Shown here one piece after another: positions 1 through 9,145 of a stretch of DNA of 32,143 bases. The notes beneath the pieces were generated by a model. The model saw only the letters and a program-made list of their open reading frames with translations, was not told where the DNA came from and did not search any database. The number at the start of each line of letters is the position of its first letter. Position 1 is the first letter of the stretch. A program made the position numbers and the translations under genes. The DNA is from Paulinella micropora (taxonomy: Eukaryota > Cercozoa > Imbricatea > Euglyphida): NCBI GenBank assembly GCA_009731375.1, contig BJOX01000282.1, positions 237,799 through 269,941 on the forward strand, written 5' to 3'.

Positions 1-1258
1 TTTATGAAGTCGTGTCCAACTTCTACGATAGTGAGTTGAAACCAAGTATCGCCTTTCATAATGCCATTATATCGCTATTTAGCACACCAACGAGTGATGA
101 AGAGGCACTTGAGGCACTAAAAGCCATATATCCCAAATTTGCTATTGTGTATCCAAATTTGAACAGCAGAAGACAAAGACTTTCTGAGGTAAGAAAAAAA
201 GCAATAGAACCTTATCAAAGTGAAAAGGTATATGAAATGAGCAAACTGGATAAGTATTTTAATCTGAATGAAGATGAGCGGATTGATATCGTTGAGGGGT
301 ATAAGAAAGATGTCAAAGCAAAAAATGAACAAAAAATACAGATTTATGTTCGTGATGTAATGGCTAAAATGAACGATATGATATTAAGTAATGACCCTTA
401 TCTTAAACTACTTGCTTTGATGATAGCAATTGGAGCGAGGCCAGTGGAAATATTTGATAAAAACACATACGAGTTGATACCAGATAAACCAAGTTGGTTG
501 AGGGTAAATAATTTAGCAAAAAAGAGAGAAGGACAAGAAAAAAATTGGACTGAAGACCTGTCGTCATTTTTACTCCTGAATTCGTAATTGAACAAGTAAA
601 TTCAATACGGAACCACTTCAAAAAGAAAAAAGCAGTTATCATCAACAAAGAGGGTGTGCTTGATAAGCAAAAAAACAATGAACTAAACAAAAAAATTATT
701 AAAATCTTTCCTTGGCTATCGGAATACACACAGAAAAGCAGTATGTTGCGGAAACTATATGCTAGTTTGTCATATAGTAATTTTGCCAATCAGAAAATAG
801 AGAATTTTAATACATGGGTTTCAAATGTTCTTGGTCATGGTGATATGTTGACTTCATTTAGTTATTCATGGGTTAATGTGGCCGACCCTGAAGAAATTAA
901 GGCAGAAGGAATTAAAACAGAATTAGAGGAGTTAAGAAGAAAGATATATTTATGTCTGAATTTAAATAATATTAATGAAACTGAAAGCGAAAACGGAGAA
1001 GAAGAAAGCAAATATCAATCATTAGGAAAAAAAGCAAGCAGAGAGGATAAGTATAAATTGCTCGAACAGATTTACAACGACCACGGGGGAAAAATAACAA
1101 ATATTAAACTAAGACAATTAAGCAAGATTGGAGCCGTTATTGTTAATGAGTTTATCAAAGAGAAGAAAGAAGTGCCACAAGAAGAAACCGCGACAGAGGA
1201 AGTAAAAGCACCATTAAGAAGAAGCACGAGAAACAAAAACAAAACGATTAATACTTAA
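1..1258 (+). CDS. Telomere-resolvase (protelomerase)-like tyrosine recombinase, 5' partial and frame-broken
   Basis: DNA strand-exchange enzyme of the tyrosine recombinase fold. The first half carries the first catalytic Arg in IGARPVEIF (codon 438-440) and a Lys-rich beta-hairpin candidate (LAKKREG). The second half carries LRKLYA (Arg codon 749-751), VLGH (His 836-838) and FSYSWV (nucleophile Tyr 863-865). The LRKxYAxLxY...LGH...Y arrangement resembles telomere resolvases such as phage N15 TelN more than XerC/D integrases. The C-terminal 130 residues are charged and end in a basic tail. The 5' end lies outside the window: the second copy at 28187 shows about 26 more N-terminal residues. The reading frame changes near 555-565, after residue 183 of the first open segment (12-587), and resumes in the segment ending at 1258. 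The same break is present in copy 2. Catalytic residues are all present, but in two frames. Family assignment is from motifs only. Confidence 0.75.
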
Positions 1259-1454
1259 CAACGATTAAAGGCGGTTCGTGGTATCTTGCTCTAATATTAT
1301 ACTCTCGTCTGTAGCAATTAATAGAACAGATCGTGAAAAACTGAACACCATCTACATTATCAATATCAACTGCTACAATATGAGGGTGCCACTGGAATGT
1401 GCGAGACAAGCCACATATATTACAAAATTCTTTTTTATAATTCTGCTGGGACAT
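1248..1454 (-). CDS. Small Cys-rich, probable zinc-binding protein (68 aa)
   Basis: The ATG at 1454 starts MSQQNYKKEF. The protein has two Cys pairs, CNIC near residue 11 and CSINC near residue 44, separated by a WHPH segment and a short beta-like stretch, which fits a treble-clef or zinc-ribbon fold. The open frame runs upstream to 1571 but the extension is hydrophobic and atypical, so I chose the internal ATG. It converges on the recombinase gene with an 11-bp overlap and diverges from the fibre-like gene at 1529. Function unknown; DNA binding or transcription control would be typical for such small viral zinc proteins, but this is inference. Confidence 0.5.
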   Translation of the reverse strand: MSQQNYKKEFCNICGLSRTFQWHPHIVAVDIDNVDGVQFFTICSINCYRREYNIRARYHEPPLIVVKY

Positions 1455-1528
1455 TTCTGAATAAACAAATGTTCTTATGTGTCCAACTATATCATTACCG
1501 ACATATTTTATATAATATAAAATATAAA

Positions 1529-2814
1529 ATGAACCTTTTTGGTCAAAGCACAAATAGACCATCTTCATCAACTACATCGTCGTCGTCTTCTTTATCTATT
1601 GATAGCATAAAAGATGCTTTACCTACAACCGCCTTCGGAGAATTACGAACTGCCACTCTATCGCCAGTATTACAAAATGTTTCTTTGACGAAACGGAAAC
1701 TAACGGCGGGGTGGTGTCATCTGCTAATTCAATGGCAGTTTTGACCACATCGGCCTCAGGTAATTCAACGGCACAGATTACGACTATTGAAAGAGCAAAA
1801 TATAGAAGTGGCATGGGCTTAGTTGCTAGATTTTCCGCATTGTTTCCGTCATCCACTGCGGCAACCACTTTTAATTGCGATATTGGCATAGGCACACCAG
1901 CAGACAATTTATGTTTTAGACAATCAAACTCGGGAATGTCCGTTGTAAGAACGGCGGGAAGTGTAGAACATGTGGTTAGTCAATATGCGTGGAATGTTGA
2001 TAAATGTGATGATACGGGAAACTTTCCAACAATTGATTTTACTAAATTGAATGTGTTTGAAATCGTTGTTCAATATCTGGGTAGCGGTCAAATTACATTC
2101 AAAATTGAAAACCCGTGCACTGGACGAATGGAAGTAATTCATTCAATTAAATACGCGAGCACTGCTACCACTCCATCATTGGATCAGGCGGCATTTGCTA
2201 TTTATGCGAAGGCATATTCATCAAGTCTTCAATCCGTTGTAATGAAATCAGCAAGTATGTTTTTGGCAGTTGAGGGGAATATTGATCGGACTATTGCTAT
2301 AACTAACTCGTATGACAATGTTAAAACTATAGGAGCAACTGAAAATGCCATATTTACCATCAGAAATCGTGCCACATTCAATAGCAAAACAAACTATAAC
2401 ATAATATATTTTGAGAATTTATGTATTAGCAATTCGGATACTAAAACATGTATCGCGAGAATTATTCTTAATACCACATTTGGAGGATCGCCTTCTTATT
2501 CAAATTACGATACAAACACATCATTGGCCGAAGTAGATACAGCGGGGACGACAAGAACGGGCGGAAGTGTAATATTTACATATGTATTATCTGGCGCTTC
2601 GTCCATATACATTGATTTGTCTCAATATAACATCAAGATAGGACCAAGTAAAACATTTACCGTATCCGCACAGGTAACGAGTGGCGGAACCGCGAATTGG
2701 ATTGAAAGACCAAATTTAAACAAAAAAAAGAATAGGTTATTTATGCTTATTTATCAACTTTATTTTCTATCTCTATTGACATTTTTTTTATATATTCAAA
2801 GTCCTTATCCTTGA
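1529..2814 (+). CDS. Lectin/fibre-like virion surface protein, frame-broken
   Basis: The ATG at 1529 follows an AT-rich leader and opens with MNLFGQS and a Ser/Thr-rich stretch. After about 50-60 residues the frame shifts near 1685-1700 and continues in the frame open to 2814. The long segment is beta-rich, with the pattern YRSGMGLVARF, then W..D...TG..P.iDftKlNvfei..qyLGsGqItFkie...TG...iHsIkYa. I know this pattern from carbohydrate-binding or fibre-associated proteins of phages and large eukaryotic viruses. Domain naming is uncertain. The true end may be near 2730-2740: the last ~30 residues after an A8 run are hydrophobic and unlike the rest, and overlap the gene on the other strand. The N-terminal MNLFGQ resembles MNIFGR of the protein at 15989, hinting at a shared virion anchor. 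Confidence 0.55.
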
Positions 2815-2974
2815 TTAATTCTTCGGTTAGTTGTGCGTGATTTGTCTTCAAATATTTGTAAAACTGGTCAATATTGGCACCGCATGGAATCAATTTCTTA
2901 TGTTGTTGTTGCCGTCGTAGGTTAATGTTTTTTATCAGAATGAATAGTATATCTAAATTTTGTATGAATGTCAT
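2747..2974 (-). CDS. Hypothetical small protein (75 aa)
   Basis: ORF with an ATG at 2974 just after an ATAAATATA stretch. The N-terminal third is hydrophobic (FIQNLDILFILIKNINL), and the rest is charged with KTNHAQLTEELIKDKDFEYIKK, predicted helical. No family recognised. It overlaps the 3' end of the fibre-like gene on the opposite strand by 68 bp, which may be an artefact of the uncertain end of that gene. Gene order (between the fibre-like gene and the penton, same strand as the penton) and the TATA-like leader support a real small gene, weakly. Confidence 0.4.
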   Translation of the reverse strand: MTFIQNLDILFILIKNINLRRQQQHKKLIPCGANIDQFYKYLKTNHAQLTEELIKDKDFEYIKKMSIEIENKVDK

Positions 2975-3000
2975 TATATTTATGTATTCTTTTTTTTTGC

Positions 3001-3798
3001 TTAAGCATGATACACCTTGAGAAGAATACTAACTTCAAAATTGACAGGAACCTCCAAAACTTCACCACTGGCATTTCTAATGACGATATCAATAGACCTT
3101 AAGGACTTGGTGGTATTGAATGGGACGTAATCTGCAACATCGTTTGACGATTCAAAGTAGCACTGGACTCCATAGGGCTTATCTAAATTACATTTACCAA
3201 CGACAGAGAAATTGCCATTTGCTTCAACTAAACCAGATTGATTTAAAGCACGGCTATGAATATAAACGGCAGTTTCACCGATTAGATTGACTATGGATTG
3301 CATCGTGGCACTCGCCGCGGCCGAGATATCGGCAGTTAGTCCTATCTTATCTCTAATCGTGCTATTATCATAATCAAAAGCATACGTATCACCAGTGAAA
3401 GCGAAATTCAATTTATTAACGGAGTTCAAAGTTATAACTACGGAGTTAGGGGCAATTGCTGAATTGACCGCAGTTTGAAGAGCGGTAATAAATGTGTCAA
3501 TGGTATATTGATTTTCTGTTATGATTGCCGTTTTTGCAGCCGATCCAGTTGTTTTAATCAATGTGAGAGTGTTGGCATAACTCGGTATGTTTGGAAAAAC
3601 ATTTGGAATAGAGATACTCTTAACGACATAAGCACTGATTATGTCAATATTCCGACCAGTTGCTGGGAGATCAACGACGAAACGGCCATTGTGAGTAGAA
3701 GCGGATTTGGATTCTGTTTTATCACTTGAGGAGACACGAAGGATGAAATTTTTTCTCGTGCGTTTTTCGTCTTCTAAGTTAGAGATCGTAAATGATAT
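3001..3798 (-). CDS. Probable penton / minor capsid protein (single jelly-roll)
   Basis: About 265 residues, beta-rich. It begins with a basic segment (RKNFILRVSSSDK) followed by VDLPATGRNIDIISAYVVKSISIPNVFPNIP, a pattern I associate with PLV and virophage minor capsid proteins that form the pentameric vertices. Alternating strands continue to a C-terminal VPVNFEVSILLKVYHA. No ATG lies at the 5' end of the frame: the open frame reaches TTG at 3813, but the natural start position (codon 3796-3798, followed by SFTISNLEDEK and preceded by a TATATATA box) reads ATA. A mutated start codon is the simplest explanation. It sits 1 kb downstream of the MCP gene on the same strand, as expected for a capsid module. 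Family call is moderate. Confidence 0.6.
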   Translation of the reverse strand: MSFTISNLEDEKRTRKNFILRVSSSDKTESKSASTHNGRFVVDLPATGRNIDIISAYVVKSISIPNVFPNIPSYANTLTLIKTTGSAAKTAIITENQYTIDTFITALQTAVNSAIAPNSVVITLNSVNKLNFAFTGDTYAFDYDNSTIRDKIGLTADISAAASATMQSIVNLIGETAVYIHSRALNQSGLVEANGNFSVVGKCNLDKPYGVQCYFESSNDVADYVPFNTTKSLRSIDIVIRNASGEVLEVPVNFEVSILLKVYHA

Positions 3799-3886
3799 TG
3801 CTATATATAGCAAAAAATATTATTCTAATTAAATTAAATTTATAGACCAAATACGAATAGACCAATTGGAGTTCGTTTAGCCTTAA

Positions 3887-4492
3887 TTATATTTTTATTT
3901 TTTCATAATATTCTTTCCTTTGTTGACTTATCTTATTTTTGTTTTTTTCGTAATAGTCTTTATCTCGTTGAAGGATTACATCTTTATTTTTCTCACGAAG
4001 TTCTTTTCTTCGTCTACTTATCTTATTTTTATTATTAGTTCTATATTCTTTATCTCGTTGAAGGATTACATCTTTATTTGCCTTATAACATTCTTTATAT
4101 CTTTGAAGGATTCTCTCCCTATTTTGCTTATAATATTCTTTTTTATCTTGAAGTATTTTATCTTTGTTATCTGCTATATATTCTTTTTTAGTTCTACCCG
4201 CTATAAGCATATTTGCACATTTGTCTGTGACTCTTATAATTTGACCCTCTCGTCTATCCAATTGCATTTTGTTTTGGCAAGGATACTCTTCTATTAACTC
4301 AATAAATGCATCGTCATATTTAACGATTTCATAAGAAGATACATAATTATACTTGCCTTTCATCCATTTTTTATAATCTAACTTATGTGAATAAAGTCTT
4401 TTATACAATGGTTGAATGGTTGAACCGATATAGACCTGATCGGTTTGATATGATCTAAGGCTGTATATTTTACCTTGTTTATAGTCGGGCAT
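3887..4492 (-). CDS. GIY-YIG endonuclease-like protein with charged C-terminal repeats
   Basis: 201 aa. The N-terminal ~95 residues form a GIY-YIG nuclease domain: KIYSL at 8-12, VYIGST at 20-25, then R and H in LYKRLYSHK, and the metal-binding Glu in LDRREGQIIR. The GIY motif reads KIY here, as in many viral members. The C-terminal half is a chain of about six ~17-residue repeats of the form NKDxILQRxKEYYxx, strongly charged and predicted coiled-coil; such tails are common in GIY-YIG proteins of algal giant viruses and PLVs. The likely role is site-specific DNA cleavage in recombination, repair or homing. It is intact, starts at an ATG, and has a TA-rich upstream region that also contains a 10-N gap. 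Confidence 0.8.
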   Translation of the reverse strand: MPDYKQGKIYSLRSYQTDQVYIGSTIQPLYKRLYSHKLDYKKWMKGKYNYVSSYEIVKYDDAFIELIEEYPCQNKMQLDRREGQIIRVTDKCANMLIAGRTKKEYIADNKDKILQDKKEYYKQNRERILQRYKECYKANKDVILQRDKEYRTNNKNKISRRRKELREKNKDVILQRDKDYYEKNKNKISQQRKEYYEKIKI

Positions 4493-4514
4493 TATCGTTT
4501 TTTATATTTTTTAA

Positions 4515-4574
4515 TAGTGTTATACTTAAATAGTATTTTNNNNNNNNNNTAGTGTTATACTTAAATAGTATTTT
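4515..4574. repeat. Identical 25-bp flanks around a 10-N gap (4540-4549)
   Basis: The same 25-mer (starting TAGTGTTATACTTAAATAG) occurs at 4515-4539 and 4550-4574, exactly on both sides of a run of ten Ns. This is the signature of two contigs that overlap but were joined with a fixed-size gap, so the true sequence probably has only one copy and no gap. The stretch lies between the GIY-YIG and MCP genes and holds no ORF. Confidence 0.8.
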
Positions 4575-4632
4575 TTTTTGTTTAAACTACACATACTAAG
4601 AGAGATTTTAAATAAATAAGGCTTACATTTAA

Positions 4633-6073
4633 TCATTGTTTTACGACACATCTACTGGGATAGATAGACGCCACTTTGACATATTTCAACCAAGCAGTGA
4701 TGGCACGATCTGCGTTATAATCGGCCGCATAACGAAGAGTGACTTCCGCAGTTCGTGAGTTATTAACCGCGAGACCAGATGCTCCGATGTGTGGCGATTG
4801 ATTGAGTGTCTGGATAATGGTAGCAAAACCTGAGTTGGATGTAATTCCTGTTTTATCTGTAGTAGAATAAAACCTACGAAAGTTTTCAAGAGAAACAGAC
4901 GAAGACATGTAAGCATCGCGAATGCCCATAGTCGCTTGGAGATTGTTAGCATACAACTCTACACATCCTCGTTGAACTGCGGCAAGAGTATCGGTGCTTC
5001 CTCCGAGTTCCATCTTTTGTTGTGGAGCATACCAATCACCGATAGTATTACGGCACTGATACTGCTTATAAGGCATTTGAGCAGTTCCAAGGTTATCAAT
5101 ATTAGCATTGTCCGCGAGCACATTTTGAGTTACGATATACAAGCACTGAGCACGAGCAACGGCCTTATTCACTTGAAGATTAAAATCATCGGAAGTCGCT
5201 GGATTTGCCTTTTGGTTATAATATGTTTCATAAGTGTATGGAAGACCATCCTTGCTTCCCATCTGTTCCAAAATATTTCTCTGGACGGCGGGAGCAAGTG
5301 AGAAGGTTTCCAACATTACAACTGGATTTGATACAGTGTAAGTCAAAGCAGAACCATTAAAACCAGTAGGAATCGCACCATCAGAGGTTCCAATAATAGT
5401 CAATGCTTCCTGGAGGTGGAGAAAATGTTAAGCGAAGCCTCATACCACTAATCAGAGATGGAGGAATGAGAGTTTCTTCATTAAATACTCCTGAAAAGTA
5501 ATGAAGAGGAATACAAACTTTCAAGTATTGGCCAGTCGCAACACTACCAGCAGTGGGAGTATTAATGGCAAAGTCTGTCACGGAATATGTGTCAGTTTTA
5601 ACATCCTTACTAACTTCAACTGGTTCTCTTTGTCCCGCCATCTGTGCCTGCCGACGATAATCAAAAGGATAATGCCAAGGGAGAATATTTCGCACCATCT
5701 TGTTCAAATCTTCAATTCGTTCAAGTTCGTTACCATCCTTACTTTCCGAAAAAAATCTTTCAAAAATAGCAGTTGCGGGAGTGTTCTGGAAACCAAGAGC
5801 ACAAGCAACATTATCTTTTCCATCAGTGGCTACCAACCCGTCGGCCTTAATGTCAAACGACAAATAGCAATTCTTTCCATAAACAAAATCAGTGCTTGCC
5901 TGTAGTGTAAAAATCATTTCAGTCCCCGACGAACTAGTGTAAGTCTGCTGATCGGCAAAGTTCTTCTTAAAGATACTTCCCTGTTCGGTGAGTGCTAAAT
6001 TTGCTGGCAACTCATATCTGAGGTTGTTGAGGGTCATCAACTCCTCAGTATTTTTAGAATCCTTTCCTTCCAT
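4633..6073 (-). CDS. MCP: Major capsid protein (double jelly-roll), frame-broken
   Basis: About 480 residues in two overlapping frames. The N-terminal segment (6073 to about 5405) has LRYELPANLALTEQGSIFKK, TEMIFTLQASTDFVYGKNCYLSFDI and ILPWHYPFDY, and ends in a MRLRLTF strand. The C-terminal segment (to 4633) continues with LTIIGTSDG, the SFSLAPAVQRNIL-like helix, RAQCLYIVTQN and the closing TAEVTLRYAADYNADRAITAWLKY. This matches the MCP layout of PLVs and virophages, which build T-number icosahedral shells from pseudo-hexameric trimers. The frame changes by one base around 5404-5420 (a CCACCTCCAGG stretch, not a long homopolymer). Neither half alone makes a capsomer. The start is the ATG at 6073. 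Neighbouring penton and ATPase genes support the call. Confidence 0.85.
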
Positions 6074-6152
6074 TTTTTGTGTGCTTGTAGAATAGTAAAA
6101 TTCGCAATGTTCCTATAATAAAAAAATAATAATAGAAATTAAAAATAAATAA

Positions 6153-6535
6153 TTATTCACCTGAAACGGATTGTTTAATAATATCAACTGATTTCTGTAT
6201 ATTGTCAAGTCTCGCATCTTGTGGTGAAGTCAATTGAAACTCTCTTGCCTCAGCATTTTCAACCGCTTTCTTCAAATAAGCCAAACTGCTAACGGCAGTG
6301 TCTAAATCAACAACATCTCCATTTTCTTTGTTATCAGAAATGTCAGTTAATGTGGTTTGAATGGTGCTCTTCTCATGCGGGACAAGGTCGCCAAATTCAG
6401 TTAATGGTTGATTAACTAATGGGGCACCATGACTACTCCACAATTCAAATTGGTTTAGTTGAAATCCATCACTCGCGGGTCTGTTTGCTTCGTTGAGTTT
6501 GTTAATAAACTCATTAGACAATCTATTGGAGGCAT
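6153..6535 (-). CDS. Hypothetical protein upstream of the MCP gene
   Basis: About 125 residues, acidic, no family recognised. Visible features: SNEFINKLNEANRP, a mixed central part (FQLNQFELWSSHGAPLV), and a C-terminal helical part with LAYLKKAVENAEAREF and RLDNIQKSVDIIKQS, predicted coiled coil. The main frame is open from 6521 and has no ATG. An ATG at 6533-6535 with a TATA-like leader lies one base out of frame five codons upstream, so a single-base loss near the start is likely. It lies between the MCP gene and a Pro-rich protein, both on the same strand, suggesting a capsid-assembly or virion role (inference from position only). Confidence 0.55.
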
Positions 6536-6573
6536 GTGTGTTTTAATCATTATATAAAAGAATAATTATTTTA

Positions 6574-7167
6574 TCAATTACCATTAATTATTTTTTTCAT
6601 AATTTGTAAATTCTTGTGTGTAATTCTTTCCTCTTTCATTTTCTTTAAATCCGCTATGGCTTGATTTACGTCAATGTCATTAGTTTGCGCAACTTCCTTA
6701 GTTGGTGGAGGAGTTTCCTTAGAAGCATCTTCTATTGCTTCTATCTTACTTGCTGGTGTTGTGGTAGTTTGTTTTGGCACAGCAACAGGAGTGGGATTAA
6801 CAGATTTTGGTAAGGATTGTTCAACCTTAGGAGCTGGAGACATTTCAACAGGTTTGGCATTTGGTTCGGGAGATGAATTATTTGCCGATGCTATGTCTGG
6901 CGCCTTTTTTTTCAATGCTTCGTCTGGCACTTGGTCTGGTTGCCCGCTGGCGATAGGTTGTCAATTGTTCTTACTTACTTTGCTTACTTTTGGCTTTAAT
7001 TGACACTTAATCTTACCACTCTTAATATCCTCTTCTATCTTCCTTACTGCTAAGTATTCGGGCGTTCCCTTACGAATGGTTACGAATTTTCCTTGTGCAT
7101 TTTGTTTATGCCAAAGTGCGATTGCCTGATGATAGCAAGTTTTGTATAATTTAGTTGATTCCGTCAT
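6574..7167 (-). CDS. Hypothetical Pro/Lys-rich protein interrupted by an in-frame TGA
   Basis: Open frame of about 197 codons with one internal TGA at 6961-6963. The N-terminal part, from the ATG at 7167 (MTESTKLYKTCYHQAIALWHK), is a compact domain with GKFVTIRKGTPEYLAVRKIEEDIK, a pattern I have seen in small PLV and giant-virus proteins of unknown role. After the TGA the same frame continues into a Pro/Thr/Lys-rich linker (SPEPNAKPVEMSP) and a C-terminal helix (NQAIADLKKMKEERITHKNLQIMKK). Another ATG lies nine codons upstream at 7194. The TGA could come from CGA by CpG deamination. A TATAATATA box directly precedes the chosen ATG. It is next to the packaging ATPase gene. Confidence 0.6.
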
Positions 7168-7205
7168 GTCATATATTATAGTGGAAAAAAACATTTAATT
7201 TAATT

Positions 7206-8108
7206 TTACAAGTTCGTCATATCTCTATCCTTATTTAATCGTAATATAGTAGAAAAATTCTTTCTAAACTGGGTTGTTCTATCACTAGCCGTGTTGTTAA
7301 TTGCTAGAAACGAATAAGGTTCTGCCGTAGCATATTTAACCATATTGTAAAATTCTTTTTTAGTGAGAAAAGGACTTTCGTATTCATCTGCTAGTCTGTC
7401 AAGTTTGCTTCTCCTTACTCCATTAAAAATAATCATCCAATGGCAATTAATTCTTATTCTTCGTGGGAGTTGTGTATAACTCTGAGTTGCTACCCAGACT
7501 GACACTTTGGCATGTGTTGAAGCGAAAAACAACTCAGTAAGCACTTCTGATTTGAGAAAAGTTTTACTCTGTGCGATATCATCCAATAACAATAATATCT
7601 TTGGTGCCTTCTTAAACCCTTTAGTTTTAATCAGTTCTTTTTGTTTAGTTAATACGTCTCTCATTAACTCAGGCCTATCTTCTTTGATTATGTCTTCTTT
7701 TTTTAACTTGAGAGTGTCTTCCAAAATCGGGCACGGACTTAAGCAAAAGACGACTATTCTATCATAAAAACCTTTCAACATGTTCTTTTTGGCGAGTAGA
7801 TTACAAATCATAACTGATTTACCACCGCCAGTGCTGGCGCATATAACCATAGTCCCCATTGCTGGCAATATTCCTTCCTTTTGAATAGGGAGCAATTCAA
7901 CGCTATCTCTTTGTGTTTTAATTGGTTGTATTTCCAAGTCATTGTGAAATTTGGGCGGTTTTTTGCTATCTAATTCTGTTATTACTGGCCTGTCAATAGT
8001 AAATTCCTCGTGTGCTTTTTCTATGTTGGTTTTCTCCAGATTCTGCTTCAAAAGTGTTTTTCGTGGCAACTTGTTTGCTATTAATCCTTTACGTATAGAT
8101 TTAGGCAT
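7206..8108 (-). CDS. A32-like / FtsK-HerA family DNA-packaging ATPase
   Basis: 300 aa, intact, ATG at 8108. It pumps viral DNA into the capsid using ATP. Walker A is ASTGGGKS at residues 91-98 (in MVICASTGGGKSVMICNLL), Walker B is ILLLLDDI at 171-178, and the sensor strand VWVATQSY is at 204-211, followed by LPRRIR, an arginine-finger-like segment. Length and layout match the packaging ATPases of PLVs, virophages and Polintons. The first ~75 residues are basic and lack motifs. It follows the PLA2/Pro-rich genes and precedes the MCP module, all on one strand. A CATAATATAG box lies about 10 bp upstream of the start. Confidence 0.9.
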   Translation of the reverse strand: MPKSIRKGLIANKLPRKTLLKQNLEKTNIEKAHEEFTIDRPVITELDSKKPPKFHNDLEIQPIKTQRDSVELLPIQKEGILPAMGTMVICASTGGGKSVMICNLLAKKNMLKGFYDRIVVFCLSPCPILEDTLKLKKEDIIKEDRPELMRDVLTKQKELIKTKGFKKAPKILLLLDDIAQSKTFLKSEVLTELFFASTHAKVSVWVATQSYTQLPRRIRINCHWMIIFNGVRRSKLDRLADEYESPFLTKKEFYNMVKYATAEPYSFLAINNTASDRTTQFRKNFSTILRLNKDRDMTNL

Positions 8109-8119
8109 GTCTCACTATA

Positions 8120-9145
8120 TTATGGGTTTTGAAAATAGTTTTGATTGTATCTATAATTATCATATTCGGCACCAAAGGGGTGGGGTGGTGAAGCACAATT
8201 ATAGAAATAAGGAGAGTAAGGACTACCAAAAGCGTAATTACTTGGAGGATTGACAAGCGGTTTAAAATCCTTTCTTTCTGGACGAGTTTGAACTTGTCGC
8301 GGGATTTCGGCAGGAAAGTTTCTAGTCAGTTTTCGTTTTATTTTTGGAAACTCTCTTTTTTCATTCATTCTGGTCTGAATGACTGCTCTATTGTATCTAT
8401 TCAACATAAAGTGATTATTTGTGTTGCCATAAAGTGTGTTGTCTAGTGATTCAAAATCATTCTTGGTCTCTAGCACACGATCTCGTCTTTGTTCGTTGCC
8501 TTTAATAAGTGGGTTTGTTTGTGAAGTGCCGATACCTCCATTTTGGTCGCTTGGCATTAGAAAACGAATAAGTGCTAACATATCTTCTCTTTCATCGGCG
8601 GGAGGTTTTCCCATAATCTTATCAACCAATTGGTCAATACTTCTCATGCTATCAACCATGGCTTGATTTGGTGTTGTTGCTGGATCTGGGTCATCTGAAA
8701 CTTTGTATTCTTTCATCATTTCTTTGAGTTTTTTATCTTTAACTTTCTCCTCTGGGAGCCCCTGTTTTGCTCCACTTTTATAAACATGTCCTTCATACTC
8801 TGGTTGTGGATTTGGTGGTGCTGGTGCTTGTGTTGTTTGCGGTGGCATGGTTTGTGGTGGTTGAGTTTGTGGTGGTTGAGTTTGTGGTGCTGGTGTTGCT
8901 TGCGGTGGATTAGTTTTTTCAACTTGACTATCTTTTAACTCTAACTCTTCCAATTGCTTCATTTGGTCTTGAGTTAATTTACCCCGCATTTCTTCGTAAA
9001 TTCTCTTATCCAAAATATCATCCGCATCTGCTATATCTGACATACTAGCACCTTGATTTAGTGCTTGTTTGATGGCCTCTTCCCATCCAACTTTTGGATC
9101 GTCATAATTGGAAAGTTTAATTTTCTTTCCAGTTTTCTCTTTCAA
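8120..9145 (-). CDS. Pro/Gln-rich virion-associated protein candidate, no ATG start
   Basis: About 341 residues. The N-terminus is acidic/helical (WEEAIKQALNQGASMSDIADADDIL), then a Pro/Gln/Thr linker of PPQTQ-type repeats at residues ~83-113, then a mixed region with DEREDMLALIRFLMPSD and a basic C-terminal third (KIKRKLTRNF...RPERKDFKPL) ending in a Tyr/Asn/Pro-rich tail. No family recognised. The frame has no ATG near its 5' end (TTG at 9145) and stays open about 40 bases upstream, overlapping the end of the PLA2 gene in another frame. Either it starts at a non-ATG codon or it was the C-terminal part of one larger protein with the PLA2 segment, separated by an indel. It lies 11 bp upstream of the ATPase gene. 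Confidence 0.6.
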   Translation of the reverse strand: MKEKTGKKIKLSNYDDPKVGWEEAIKQALNQGASMSDIADADDILDKRIYEEMRGKLTQDQMKQLEELELKDSQVEKTNPPQATPAPQTQPPQTQPPQTMPPQTTQAPAPPNPQPEYEGHVYKSGAKQGLPEEKVKDKKLKEMMKEYKVSDDPDPATTPNQAMVDSMRSIDQLVDKIMGKPPADEREDMLALIRFLMPSDQNGGIGTSQTNPLIKGNEQRRDRVLETKNDFESLDNTLYGNTNNHFMLNRYNRAVIQTRMNEKREFPKIKRKLTRNFPAEIPRQVQTRPERKDFKPLVNPPSNYAFGSPYSPYFYNCASPPHPFGAEYDNYRYNQNYFQNP

